Of a stretch of DNA of 64,000 nt, positions 17,252-25,378 are shown piece after piece. The translations under genes and the position numbers were made by a program. The notes beneath the pieces are model-generated. The model searched no databases and was not told the DNA's origin. It was given only the letters and a program-made list of their open reading frames with translations. The stretch lies in assembly GCA_017552965.1 (NCBI GenBank), contig JAFZNQ010000009.1:156564-220563 (forward strand), written 5' to 3'. Source of the DNA: Abditibacteriota bacterium. Its GTDB lineage: Bacteria; Armatimonadota; UBA5829. Positions within the stretch are counted from its first letter, which is position 1, and every line of letters begins with the position of its first letter.

Positions 17252-17755
17252 ATGTTCTGGAAATGGACTTCACTGGTGCTTTTTCTCATAATCATACTGA
17301 TATGCTCGTGCATAGCCGGCCACTTTTTCAGGTTTGCCCGCTACAGGCATCACAGGCAAAAGCCTCTGGAGACCTTTGCTGCGGACTACTCTCTCACTGA
17401 CAGCCAAAAGGCTGCCTACGAAAAGCTGGTCCGCCAGCACCGCAAGGTCCTGGAAGACAATTTCGTCAAGCTGGATGAGCTGCAGAAAAAGCTGGACGCC
17501 GAGACCGGCAGTTTTGCCGACAGAGAAAAGACCAAAAAGGTCAACCGGGAGATCACTCTCATAGAGCAGGCCAACAGGGACGCGTCCGTGGACCTCTTCT
17601 ACGACATTTACGAGCTGCTGGACGACTCCCAGAAGGCCAGAATGAAAGCCAGGTTCAAAGAAAGAGCCCGCAAATTCGGGCACAAAAGGTTCAGACCGGG
17701 CCCTCCGGGACCCATGAGAAAATTTGACAAACCAAAAGAGGAGAAACGACCATGA
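17252..17755 (+). CDS. Membrane-anchored Spy/CpxP-like protein
   Basis: 167 aa. An N-terminal transmembrane anchor (about 6-23) is followed by a long helical domain with the LTxxQ-type motif SLTDSQKAAYEKL (about 47-59) and a second DDSQKARMKARF, as in Spy/CpxP/ZraP-like periplasmic chaperones and metal sensors. The C-terminus is basic and proline-rich. The frame is open upstream from 17222, but that would overlap the anti-sigma gene; ATG 17252 is used. It overlaps the next gene by four bases. Confidence 0.75.
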   Translation: MFWKWTSLVLFLIIILICSCIAGHFFRFARYRHHRQKPLETFAADYSLTDSQKAAYEKLVRQHRKVLEDNFVKLDELQKKLDAETGSFADREKTKKVNREITLIEQANRDASVDLFYDIYELLDDSQKARMKARFKERARKFGHKRFRPGPPGPMRKFDKPKEEKRP

Positions 17756-18321
17756 AAAAACTTGTTTTGCTGTTGGTGCTGACTCTGTGCGCCTGCGTGG
17801 TGTTCGGAGCGACCACCACAAAAAAGAGCGCTCCTGCCCCCAAGAAGAGCGCCCCGGCAGCCACTGCGAAGAAGGCTCCCGGACCCCGGGGTATGGGTAT
17901 GCCGGGGCTCAGCGACCCCAATATCCAGAAGCAGCTGAATCTCACCGCTGACCAGAAGAAGAAGCTTGCTGCCATTGACAAGAAATACCAGCCCAAGCTG
18001 GATGCCGCAGCCAAGAACATGCCCAGACCCAAGATGAACGGCAACAAGCCGGATATGTCCAAAAAGCCCACCCAGGCCGAGATGGACAAGATGCGCAAGA
18101 GCTTCGAGGCCATGGGCAAGCTGCGCAAGGAATACGTGACCGAATGCGAAAAGGTGCTGACCAAGGCTCAGAAGACCAAGTACGACCAGATCAAGCAAAA
18201 GCGCTTTGAGGAGATGGCTAAGAAGTTCGGCATGCCCACCGGCCGCGTTATGGGCGGACCCGGTGGACCCGGCGCCCCCAAACAGACCCAGCCCGTCAAG
18301 CCCAAGACGAGCAAGAAATAG
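17752..18321 (+). CDS. Periplasmic Spy/CpxP-like LTxxQ protein
   Basis: 189 aa with a signal peptide (about 1-20, cleavage near VFGA), a Lys/Pro/Ala-rich linker, then an all-helical domain beginning LNLTADQKKKLAAIDKKYQPKL (about 62-83) and a second LTKAQKTKYDQI. The LTxxQ motif is the hallmark of Spy-type chaperones, which bind unfolded periplasmic proteins or metals. The C-terminus is Gly/Pro-rich. It overlaps the membrane-anchored paralogue by four bases and precedes a third member by three bases. Confidence 0.8.
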   Translation: MKKLVLLLVLTLCACVVFGATTTKKSAPAPKKSAPAATAKKAPGPRGMGMPGLSDPNIQKQLNLTADQKKKLAAIDKKYQPKLDAAAKNMPRPKMNGNKPDMSKKPTQAEMDKMRKSFEAMGKLRKEYVTECEKVLTKAQKTKYDQIKQKRFEEMAKKFGMPTGRVMGGPGGPGAPKQTQPVKPKTSKK

Positions 18322-18324
18322 GAG

Positions 18325-19257
18325 ATGAGGATGATGAAAAAACTGTTTATCTTTGCGCTGTGCCTTATGGTCATGGCTGCAGCAGCCTTTGCTCAGGAAG
18401 GCGGTATGAGAGGCCCCGGCGGAGGACGCCAGGGCGGTATGAGAGGCCCGGGTGGTCCCGGCATGGGTCCCGGCGGCCCCGGTATGATGGGCGGCATGAT
18501 GGCCGGAGGCATGATGAACCCCATGATGATGATGGGCAATCAGGGCTTTGACTTCGACAAGTCCTATCTGAAGCTCAAGGAAGAAGAAGTCAAAAAGGTG
18601 GACGCCCTCATAGCCAAATACAACAAAGCCCAGCAGGAAGCCTTTGAAGCCATGAGAAAACAAATGGAAGAAGCCCGCGCAAACGGCACGGGTCAGCCCG
18701 GCGCTCCCCGCGGGAACGGCTATAATCCCCAAGCCCAGAGAGAAGCTTTTGAGAAAGAGCTGAAGGCTCTCCTCACCAAGGAGCAGGGAGCCAGATACGA
18801 CAATCTCTTGCTCAAAAACAGATTCTTTATGCAAATCGGCGTTTACAATCCTATGTCCAAGACCAGACTCGAAGACAAGCTGAATCTCACCGAAGAGCAG
18901 GACACCAAGATCGACGCCCTTCTCACTAAGTTCCAAAAGCCCACAGCCGAGATCGAAAAAGAAGGCCGCTCTCTCATGGAGAGTATGCGAAATACACAGG
19001 ACAGAGAAGGCATGATGGCGAAGATGCAGCAGCTGAACGAGAAGTCCGCCAAAAATCTCACGGAGTTTGAAACGGAATACAAGACCCTTTTGACCTCCGA
19101 GCAGATCAACGCCTTCAATCAGTATGCCAAGTCTCTGCAGGAAGAGATCAGAAAGATGATGGAAGAGCGCCGGCCCGCCGGCGGTGACAGACGCCCCGGA
19201 GGCGGCGAGCGCCGACCGGGAGGCGGACAGCGCCAGAATGCGGACAACGCCGCATAA
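18325..19257 (+). CDS. Large Spy/CpxP-like protein with Met/Gly-rich head
   Basis: 310 aa with a signal peptide (cleavage near AFAQ, residue 23). Residues 25-73 are repeats of GGMRGPGG and a run rich in methionine (GGMMAGGMMNPMMMMGN). A long helical region follows with two LTxxQ-like motifs (LLTKEQGARYDNLL near 150, LNLTEEQDTKIDALL near 187) and LLTSEQINAF. The tail is RRPGGG repeats. It is probably a periplasmic stress chaperone. The Met-rich head could bind Cu(I), which is inference. An intrinsic terminator follows. Confidence 0.78.
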   Translation: MRMMKKLFIFALCLMVMAAAAFAQEGGMRGPGGGRQGGMRGPGGPGMGPGGPGMMGGMMAGGMMNPMMMMGNQGFDFDKSYLKLKEEEVKKVDALIAKYNKAQQEAFEAMRKQMEEARANGTGQPGAPRGNGYNPQAQREAFEKELKALLTKEQGARYDNLLLKNRFFMQIGVYNPMSKTRLEDKLNLTEEQDTKIDALLTKFQKPTAEIEKEGRSLMESMRNTQDREGMMAKMQQLNEKSAKNLTEFETEYKTLLTSEQINAFNQYAKSLQEEIRKMMEERRPAGGDRRPGGGERRPGGGQRQNADNAA

Positions 19258-19264
19258 TAGCTTG

Positions 19265-19296
19265 GCCGGATCTCTGTTTGAGATCCGGCTTTTTTT
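19265..19296 (+). terminator. Intrinsic terminator of the sigma/Spy operon
   Basis: Ten-base-pair stem (19265-19274 with 19280-19289), five-base loop, then seven T residues (19290-19296), eight bases after the stop. Confidence 0.92.
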
Positions 19297-19317
19297 GTGG
19301 CATATCCCGGCAAAAGG

Positions 19318-19326
19318 TGCTATAAT
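19318..19326 (+). promoter_or_regulatory. Extended -10 of the ankyrin gene
   Basis: TGCTATAAT at 19318-19326, thirty bases before the ATG at 19356. The -35 region is poor. Confidence 0.65.
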
Positions 19327-19355
19327 ATAATTACCATATCTTTCGGGAGAGCTTT

Positions 19356-21092
19356 ATGAAACGCCTTATTGTCCTCGTCATCCTTGTATTTGCGGCCTGC
19401 ATCGCTTTTGCCCAGGCCCCGGCCGACACAGCTCCTCCCGAAGCTCCCGCCGACACTCCCTCCGAAACCCCCGCAGCTCCCGAAGAGCCCCTCAAGCCGG
19501 AGGATATGAAGGTCATTCTCTTCAACGCAGTCATGGACGGCGATCTGACCCACGTACAGCAGCTGATGAACAAAAAGGCGCCGGTGAATATCACCGACTC
19601 CAGCGGCTTCAGCCCCCTCCATTATTCTGTGTGCTTCAAAGACCTGGCCATCACCAAGCTGCTCATCAACAACAAGGCCAATCTGGACGCAAGGGATATA
19701 GAGGGCTATACTCCCATATATTACGCCGCCGAGAACGGCAGCGCAGAGATATTCAATCTGCTCCTCAAGAGAGGAGCGAGCACTGCCCCCACCGAAAAGA
19801 CCAGCCTCCTGCATATGGCTGCCTACGGAGGCAACACGGATATCATCCGGGCCCTGCTGGACAAGCAGCTGAGCCCCACTGCCCGGGACAGCCAGGAGCT
19901 GCTGCCCATAGATTATGCGGCAGCCAGAAACAATGACGACGCTGTGCTGCTGCTGGCAGACCACATGCCCGAGGAAGCCATCAGCCTCAACACCCTTCTG
20001 CCGCTGCTGGTCGGCGAAAACAAAAAGGTGCTCCACGGCCTCTTTGCCAAAGTCGCAGACAAGGACCGCTTCAATTCGGAGCTGGATAGTCCCGCCAGGA
20101 TAGTAGCCCACTACTCCACCGCCGACATGCTCTCCTTTCTGGAAGAAGAAGGCGTCAGCGTGACCTGGGTGTCTCCCTCCGGCAACAGCGCCCTGTTTGA
20201 AGCCGCTCTGGCCGGCAATATGGAGGTATTGAAGCTCCTCATCGATAAGGGCATGGACGTCAACTGCGTCCTCACGGACACAGGCTTTACCCCTATCATG
20301 ACAGCCTGCTGCGCCGGCAACTCGGATATAGTCAAATATCTTGCCGAAAAGGGAGCCCGTCTGGACATGCCCTCCGCCAAAGGCACCTATCTGATACATG
20401 AGGCAGCCTTCAGAGGCAACCTGGAGCTGGTCATATTTTTCACAGACCGGCAGCAGGACGTGAATATGCCCGACTCCCGGGGTGTCACTCCCCTTTTTCA
20501 CGCTCTGGACGCCAATCAGCCCGGCGTAGTGAGCTGGCTGCTGGAGCACGGGGCTGACCCCCGGCACAAGACCATGAACGGAGATACGGCGCTGCACTAT
20601 GCCGCTCTGGCGGACAACGAGGCTCTGTTCAAGCAGATCATCCCTCTCACGGCCGGCTACGCCAACTTGCAGGACAAGGATGGAGTCACGCCGCTGATGT
20701 ATGCCGCCATGACGGGCAACATGCCCGTGGTAAGGGCTCTCCTGGCTTTGGGCGCAAAGCCGGACGCCAGGGACGCCGAGGGCAACACGCTGCTGCACTT
20801 CGCGGTCCTGTCCAACAAGCCCGAGTCTGTCCGTCTGCTTTTGGAAAAGGGCGTCAACCCGGATACCCCCAACAGTCGTGGCGAGCTCCCTCTGGATATT
20901 GCGGAGAAGAACAAGTACGGCGACGTCATCGCCGTGCTGAAGCCTGCGCCGCCCGAGCAGGAGGCTGCTCCCGACACCCCAGAGGGTGACAGCCCTGCTG
21001 CCGAGGCTCCTCTTCCGGCCGAAGCCCCCGCCGCGCCCGGGCAGACGGCAGAACCAGCAGCCCCTTCCGAGACAGCTCCACCGAAGTCCTGA
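19356..21092 (+). CDS. Secreted ankyrin-repeat protein
   Basis: 578 aa with a signal peptide (cleavage near AFA, residue 22) and an Ala/Pro-rich linker. About a dozen ankyrin repeats follow (about residues 50-530), for example DSSGFSPLHYSVCFKDLAITKLLINNKANLDARD and DKDGVTPLMYAAMTGNMPVVRALLALGAKPDARD. The middle repeats (about 195-280) are degenerate. An Ala/Pro/Glu tail ends the protein. Ankyrins bind proteins; an exported one is probably periplasmic or surface-exposed. It appears monocistronic, with its own promoter and a terminator before it. Confidence 0.88.
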   Translation: MKRLIVLVILVFAACIAFAQAPADTAPPEAPADTPSETPAAPEEPLKPEDMKVILFNAVMDGDLTHVQQLMNKKAPVNITDSSGFSPLHYSVCFKDLAITKLLINNKANLDARDIEGYTPIYYAAENGSAEIFNLLLKRGASTAPTEKTSLLHMAAYGGNTDIIRALLDKQLSPTARDSQELLPIDYAAARNNDDAVLLLADHMPEEAISLNTLLPLLVGENKKVLHGLFAKVADKDRFNSELDSPARIVAHYSTADMLSFLEEEGVSVTWVSPSGNSALFEAALAGNMEVLKLLIDKGMDVNCVLTDTGFTPIMTACCAGNSDIVKYLAEKGARLDMPSAKGTYLIHEAAFRGNLELVIFFTDRQQDVNMPDSRGVTPLFHALDANQPGVVSWLLEHGADPRHKTMNGDTALHYAALADNEALFKQIIPLTAGYANLQDKDGVTPLMYAAMTGNMPVVRALLALGAKPDARDAEGNTLLHFAVLSNKPESVRLLLEKGVNPDTPNSRGELPLDIAEKNKYGDVIAVLKPAPPEQEAAPDTPEGDSPAAEAPLPAEAPAAPGQTAEPAAPSETAPPKS

Positions 21093-21172
21093 TAACTGTT
21101 ACGCCGCATATTTCCCCGATGGCGGGCCCGGTCCCGTCCTCTTTGTACGAGGGACCCGATCTCCAGGCGCTC

Positions 21173-21201
21173 TTTATAAATAGTGTAATATATGGTATAA
21201 T
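21173..21201 (+). promoter_or_regulatory. Promoter of the DUF1858-def-fmt operon
   Basis: TTTATA (21173-21178), a 17-base spacer and TATAAT (21196-21201) with an upstream TG at 21193-21194 (extended -10). The ribosome site AAGGAGA lies at 21219-21225. Confidence 0.7.
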
Positions 21202-21229
21202 AATCATAGTGTTTGTCCAAGGAGACCCC

Positions 21230-21451
21230 ATGAACTACGTTGACAGCGATTCACTGATCTGCACCGTGCTGCAGGACTACCCCGAGACCGAGGCTGTGTT
21301 TGCAAAGCACGGCATGCACTGCCGCGACTGCATGGGCGCCACCGAAGGCACCATCAAGGACGGCGCTCTGATGCACAGCGTGTGCCTTGCAGAATTTCTG
21401 GCAGAGCTCAATAAAACCATAAAGGACAATATCAACAATGGCGATTCTTGA
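21230..21451 (+). CDS. DUF1858-type small protein
   Basis: 73 aa. Starts MNYVDSDSLICTVLQDYPETEAVFAKHGMHCRDCMGATEGTIKD, the DUF1858 pattern with a CxxC (about residues 28-31) found in small proteins linked to hybrid-cluster or redox functions. The frame is open from 21119, but AAGGAGA and the promoter select ATG 21230. It overlaps def by 14 bases, which suggests translational coupling. Exact role unknown. Confidence 0.78.
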   Translation: MNYVDSDSLICTVLQDYPETEAVFAKHGMHCRDCMGATEGTIKDGALMHSVCLAEFLAELNKTIKDNINNGDS

Positions 21452-21926
21452 CATAGTCAAATACGGCGACGACAGGCTGAGACAAAAATGCGAGCCCGTC
21501 ACCGAGTTTGACGATAGCCTGAAGCAGCTCATCTCCGACATGGCCGACACCCTTCACGCAGCCAGGGGCATTGGTCTGGCCGCCCCTCAGGTGGGGGTCC
21601 TGAAGAGACTGTTCATATACGATCTGGGCGAAGATTCCGACGGCTGTCACGCCCTTATCAATCCCAGGATCATCAAAAAGACCGGCGCCGACACCTATTA
21701 CGAAGGCTGCCTGTCGGTTCCGGGTCTTCAGGGCGAGGTGGAAAGAGCCTGCAAGGTAGTCATCACGGGCATCAACGAAGACGGTCAGCCCGTGAGGATC
21801 AAGGCCCACGACCTGCTGGCCCGCTGTTTTCAGCATGAGACCGACCATCTGGACGGAGTAGTCTTTATGGACATAGCCATCCCCGACACCATAGAGCCGG
21901 TGGACCTGGAAGACAAGGACAAATGA
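21438..21926 (+). CDS. def: Peptide deformylase
   Basis: 162 aa metalloenzyme that removes the N-formyl group from nascent proteins. All three motifs are present: GIGLAAPQ (44-51), EGCLSVPG with the metal ligand Cys91, and QHETDHLDG with His133, Glu134 and His137. It overlaps the DUF1858 gene upstream and fmt downstream (four bases), the common def-fmt pairing. Confidence 0.95.
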   Translation: MAILDIVKYGDDRLRQKCEPVTEFDDSLKQLISDMADTLHAARGIGLAAPQVGVLKRLFIYDLGEDSDGCHALINPRIIKKTGADTYYEGCLSVPGLQGEVERACKVVITGINEDGQPVRIKAHDLLARCFQHETDHLDGVVFMDIAIPDTIEPVDLEDKDK

Positions 21927-22831
21927 ACGTAGTCTTCGCAGGCACCTCCGACTTTGCTCTGACCATCCTCAGAGGACTTGCGGATGCAGGTCACAGGATA
22001 CTGTGCGTCATATGCCAGCCGGACAAGCCAAAGGGCCGCAAAAAGCTGCTGACCGTATGCCCTGTCAAGGAGTATGCTCTGGAGCGCAGTCTCCCGCTGC
22101 TGCAGCCCGAAAGGATATCCGACCCGGACAGCGTGAAGGAGATATTTCTTTTTGCGGCAGACGTCTTTGTGGTAGCCGCATACGGTCAGAAGATACCTTC
22201 TTCCCTTTTGCATTTTGCTCCTCTCGGAGCGGTCAACGTCCACGGCTCGCTGCTGCCGCAGCTGAGAGGCGCAGCGCCCATACAGAGAGCCATTATGAAC
22301 GGACTGAAGACCACCGGGGTCACCACCATGCTCATGAATGAAGGCATGGACACGGGAGACATGCTCCTCAGGGCAGAGACTCCCATATATGACCATGACA
22401 CCTACGGCAGCCTGTCCGGGAGACTCTCGGATATGGGCTCGGCGCTGCTCCTGGAGACCCTCGCGGGGCTTGCAGACGGCAGCATCCTGCCCGAGAGACA
22501 GGACGACAGCCTCTCTACCAAGGCGCCCTCCATCAAAAAAGAAGACACTCTGGCAGACTTCTCCCGGTCCGCCCGGGAGGTGTATGATCTCATCAGAGGT
22601 CTCAGTCCTTCCCCCTGCGCCAGAGGGATACTGGCGGGGACGGAGGTCAGGCTATTGGAAGCCCGTATCCCGGAAGAGGATCTGTCATTTGATACTCCGG
22701 GAGAGATAGTTTCCGCAGGCAAGGAAGGCATCAGGGTGGCCTGCGGCCGGGGCTCCGTCCTCATTACCAGACTGCAGCCCGCCGGGGGCAAGGTCATGGA
22801 CGCCGGCGCCTTCGCCAACAGATTTCACTAA
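21923..22831 (+). CDS. fmt: Methionyl-tRNA formyltransferase
   Basis: 302 aa, formylates initiator Met-tRNA with 10-formyl-THF. It starts MNVVFAGTSDFALTIL, has the formyl-binding VNVHGSLLPQLRGAAPIQRAIMNG (Asn and His of the catalytic site) and TGVTTMLMNEGMDTGDML, then the smaller C-terminal domain. Length is near the usual 310. It overlaps def by four bases. Confidence 0.95.
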   Translation: MNVVFAGTSDFALTILRGLADAGHRILCVICQPDKPKGRKKLLTVCPVKEYALERSLPLLQPERISDPDSVKEIFLFAADVFVVAAYGQKIPSSLLHFAPLGAVNVHGSLLPQLRGAAPIQRAIMNGLKTTGVTTMLMNEGMDTGDMLLRAETPIYDHDTYGSLSGRLSDMGSALLLETLAGLADGSILPERQDDSLSTKAPSIKKEDTLADFSRSAREVYDLIRGLSPSPCARGILAGTEVRLLEARIPEEDLSFDTPGEIVSAGKEGIRVACGRGSVLITRLQPAGGKVMDAGAFANRFH

Positions 22832-22870
22832 GCAATAAGGCTATACGCCATAACGAATAAGGAGCAAGCA

Positions 22871-24124
22871 ATGTTTAAAAAAATCCTTCTGACCCTTGCG
22901 GTCTTAGCCATGACAGCGGCATGTTTTGCCGAAAAGAATGTCATCCTCATAGTCAGCGACGGCACCGGCATCAACGCTATCAGCATGTATGAGCAATTCG
23001 TGGGACACGACTCCATCATGCGGTCCTTCCCCACCCGGATGTTCTGCACTACTTATTCCCACGGTCTGGACTTTGACTCCTCCAAAGCCTGGAAGGATGC
23101 GGACGCTCAGATACCCGACATGGAAGACTACCTCAGAGCCTGCACCGACTCTGCTGCCTCTGCCACTGCCATCAACAGCGGCAGAAAGACCTACAACGGC
23201 CACGTCAATCTTTTCAGCGGCCTTGTCAACTATGACACCGTGGCGCTGGCAGCCAAGAGAGCCGGCTACAGGGTAGCCGACGTGACCACCGTCAGCTGGG
23301 CGGACGCCACTCCCGCAGGCGTCAGCTCCCACAGTATAGCCAGAGGCAGTTGGAACCCCATTTCCCACGAGCTGCTCTCCAACAGGATCAACGACGTGCT
23401 GGGCGGCGGAGGCAACCCCTGGTATCACACAGACGGCACCAAAAAGGAAGACCCTTCCTACAACGTGATATCCAAGGAAGACTGGGACGATGTGTCCAAC
23501 GGCATCACCCGCTACAAGCTCCTGGAAAACAGGGAAGACATCCAGGCTCTGGCCAATGACAGGAAGGCCAAGGGCTTCTACGTGTTTTCTCCCAAGTGCT
23601 CCGGCGATATGCCCATTGCAGAGCACGTGCCCACCACTGCCGAGATGGCCATAGCCACCCTGAACGTCCTGAAGAACAACAGCGGCAAGGACGGCAAGGG
23701 CTTCTTCTTCATGCTGGAAGAGGGACGTCCCGACCATGCCAACCACGCCAACAACGGCGAGAACAACGTGGCTTTCATCAACGCCCTTGACGACGCTGTC
23801 CGCGCCATAGTCGCCTGGGTAAACAAGAACTCCAACTGGAAGGACACCATGCTCATCGTCACCGCAGACCATGAGACAGGCGGCATCAGGAACAGCGACA
23901 AGACCTATTTCATCACCTCCAACGGAGCCGGCAATATGCCCAACTATGAATACACCACCGGCGGACACACCAACACCCCCGTCCCCTTCTTCGTAAAGGG
24001 CGGCACCCCCGGACTCTACAATCAGTTCGTCCGCGGCGTTGACCCCGTGCTGGGCAAGTATATAGACAATACCGACATCTCCAAGGGCATCGAGGAATTC
24101 ATGCACCTGAGGATGCTGAAGTAA
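22871..24124 (+). CDS. Secreted alkaline phosphatase
   Basis: 417 aa with a signal peptide (cleavage near CFA, residue 20). Alkaline phosphatase motifs: VSDGTGINA for metal binding (Asp30), the nucleophile Ser94 in CTDSAASATA, EEGRPDHANHANN for metal ligands and TADHETGG. It should release inorganic phosphate from organic phosphate monoesters in the periplasm or outside. AAGGAGC lies upstream of the ATG. No obvious PHO-box-like repeat is visible upstream. A bidirectional terminator follows. Confidence 0.92.
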   Translation: MFKKILLTLAVLAMTAACFAEKNVILIVSDGTGINAISMYEQFVGHDSIMRSFPTRMFCTTYSHGLDFDSSKAWKDADAQIPDMEDYLRACTDSAASATAINSGRKTYNGHVNLFSGLVNYDTVALAAKRAGYRVADVTTVSWADATPAGVSSHSIARGSWNPISHELLSNRINDVLGGGGNPWYHTDGTKKEDPSYNVISKEDWDDVSNGITRYKLLENREDIQALANDRKAKGFYVFSPKCSGDMPIAEHVPTTAEMAIATLNVLKNNSGKDGKGFFFMLEEGRPDHANHANNGENNVAFINALDDAVRAIVAWVNKNSNWKDTMLIVTADHETGGIRNSDKTYFITSNGAGNMPNYEYTTGGHTNTPVPFFVKGGTPGLYNQFVRGVDPVLGKYIDNTDISKGIEEFMHLRMLK

Positions 24125-24140
24125 CCAAAACGACAAAAAA

Positions 24141-24168
24141 GGCAGGCGGATAGCCTGCCTTATTTTTT
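24141..24168. terminator. Bidirectional terminator between convergent genes
   Basis: Seven-base-pair stem (24141-24147 with 24153-24159), flanked by a T-rich tail (24160-24168) for the plus strand and six A residues (24135-24140) that act as the U-tract for the minus strand gene ending at 24179. Confidence 0.88.
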
Positions 24169-24178
24169 GCCTGAGCTG

Positions 24179-25378
24179 CTATTTGATCCACATACAGGGC
24201 CGTACTCCGTTGGAATCAAAGTGCACGGTGAAGCCGTTGGCGAACACGTCGCCCGCTTCGTTTACGTATACTGCGTTCTTGCTGCTGGCTCCGGGAGACC
24301 TGAGCCACCAGCGGCAGTATTCCCCTTCCCTGTAGATGTGCCGGGTCTTGGCGTAGGCCGTGGGCTTGCAGGCTCTTTGTTCGTAGCCCGCAAAGTATTT
24401 CTCCGCCTCGTCTCTGCTCAACAGGAATATTTTGTCCAGAGTATCAAAGCCTCCCCATACCGGGGGATCTCCGGCGCTGTTATTGTTGTTCACTTCTGTC
24501 TCCGCTATACGGGCCTTTTCGGCGGCATCGAAGGCCTCTTCAAAGAAAGCCCCGTTCAGCCAGCTTCTCAGAGTACATTTTTCCCAGGTGATATCCTCGT
24601 AGGTCTTGTTGTAGGGGGCGCAGTCAAGAGCCTGCTCGCTGATAACGAGCAGCTTGCCGTCCCGGGCGTCCAGTACGCGCCAGACGATCTCTTCGCCATG
24701 ATAAAGCCCCAGCCTGATCCTGTCGCCGGGTCCTGAGGCAGCGGCGCCTGCGCCGGCCTCTGTCTTTCGCTCCTCTTTGGAAAAATGCCCTCTGGGGCCT
24801 CCCACGTTCACAAAGCCGGAATTGAAATTCCTGTAGAGAGACTTGTAGTCCTCTATCCTGTGCCACTTCTTGATGTAGCCCTCGGGCAGCTCGTCCCTGA
24901 TCTCCACGTCATCCCAGCCTCTCACAAGAGGATACGAATAATAGGGATACTCTTCGGGCACGCCGGACACGTACACCACCTTAACGGGCTTCCGTTCCAT
25001 CCGGGCCAGATACACCCGATGCATGCCGTCGTTGAGGATATTCACGGCGCTGCCGTCGGCCTCCCGGGACAGCTCCACTACCGGCGGCAGCACGTCTATC
25101 TGGTCTTCGCAGTCGTCCCGCCATATGGACACGTAGCCGTCCAGGTCAAACAGGTCTATCCCATGCTTCTCCAGAGCCCACTCCAGCTCTCTTGCCCGCA
25201 GCACGTTCTCAGCGAGCACGTATCTCTGGGCCGGCGCTATCAGGTCTGTGTGCATCCTCTCCAGAGTGATGTCACACCCTTCATAACATTTCACCTCGGG
25301 TCTTTTCAGCATGCTGACCCTGCGCATGTTGGCCATGAGCTCTTCTCGGGAATGTCTCTCTATTTTGATGATATTCAT
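24179..25378 (-). CDS. ParB-like N-terminus fused to a DUF6273 domain
   Basis: 399 aa, no signal peptide. The N-terminal part (about 1-200) has SIWRDDCEDQIDVLPPVVELS and NILNDGMHRVYLARM, reminiscent of ParB/sulfiredoxin-fold nucleotide-binding proteins, then YYSYPLVRGWDDVE. After a small Ala/Gly linker (about 203-217), the C-terminal part (about 220-399) matches DUF6273: ALDCAPYNKTYEDITWEKCTLRSWLNG, FLLSRDEAEKYF and CRWWLRSPG...FDSNGVRPCMWI. The ATG directly follows the HAD gene stop. Function unknown; the fusion is unusual. Confidence 0.75.
   Translation of the reverse strand: MNIIKIERHSREELMANMRRVSMLKRPEVKCYEGCDITLERMHTDLIAPAQRYVLAENVLRARELEWALEKHGIDLFDLDGYVSIWRDDCEDQIDVLPPVVELSREADGSAVNILNDGMHRVYLARMERKPVKVVYVSGVPEEYPYYSYPLVRGWDDVEIRDELPEGYIKKWHRIEDYKSLYRNFNSGFVNVGGPRGHFSKEERKTEAGAGAAASGPGDRIRLGLYHGEEIVWRVLDARDGKLLVISEQALDCAPYNKTYEDITWEKCTLRSWLNGAFFEEAFDAAEKARIAETEVNNNNSAGDPPVWGGFDTLDKIFLLSRDEAEKYFAGYEQRACKPTAYAKTRHIYREGEYCRWWLRSPGASSKNAVYVNEAGDVFANGFTVHFDSNGVRPCMWIK

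Noticed and set aside
22904..24136. Minus-strand ORF of 410 codons
   Set aside because: Antisense to the alkaline phosphatase; Gly/Val/His-rich with no domain.
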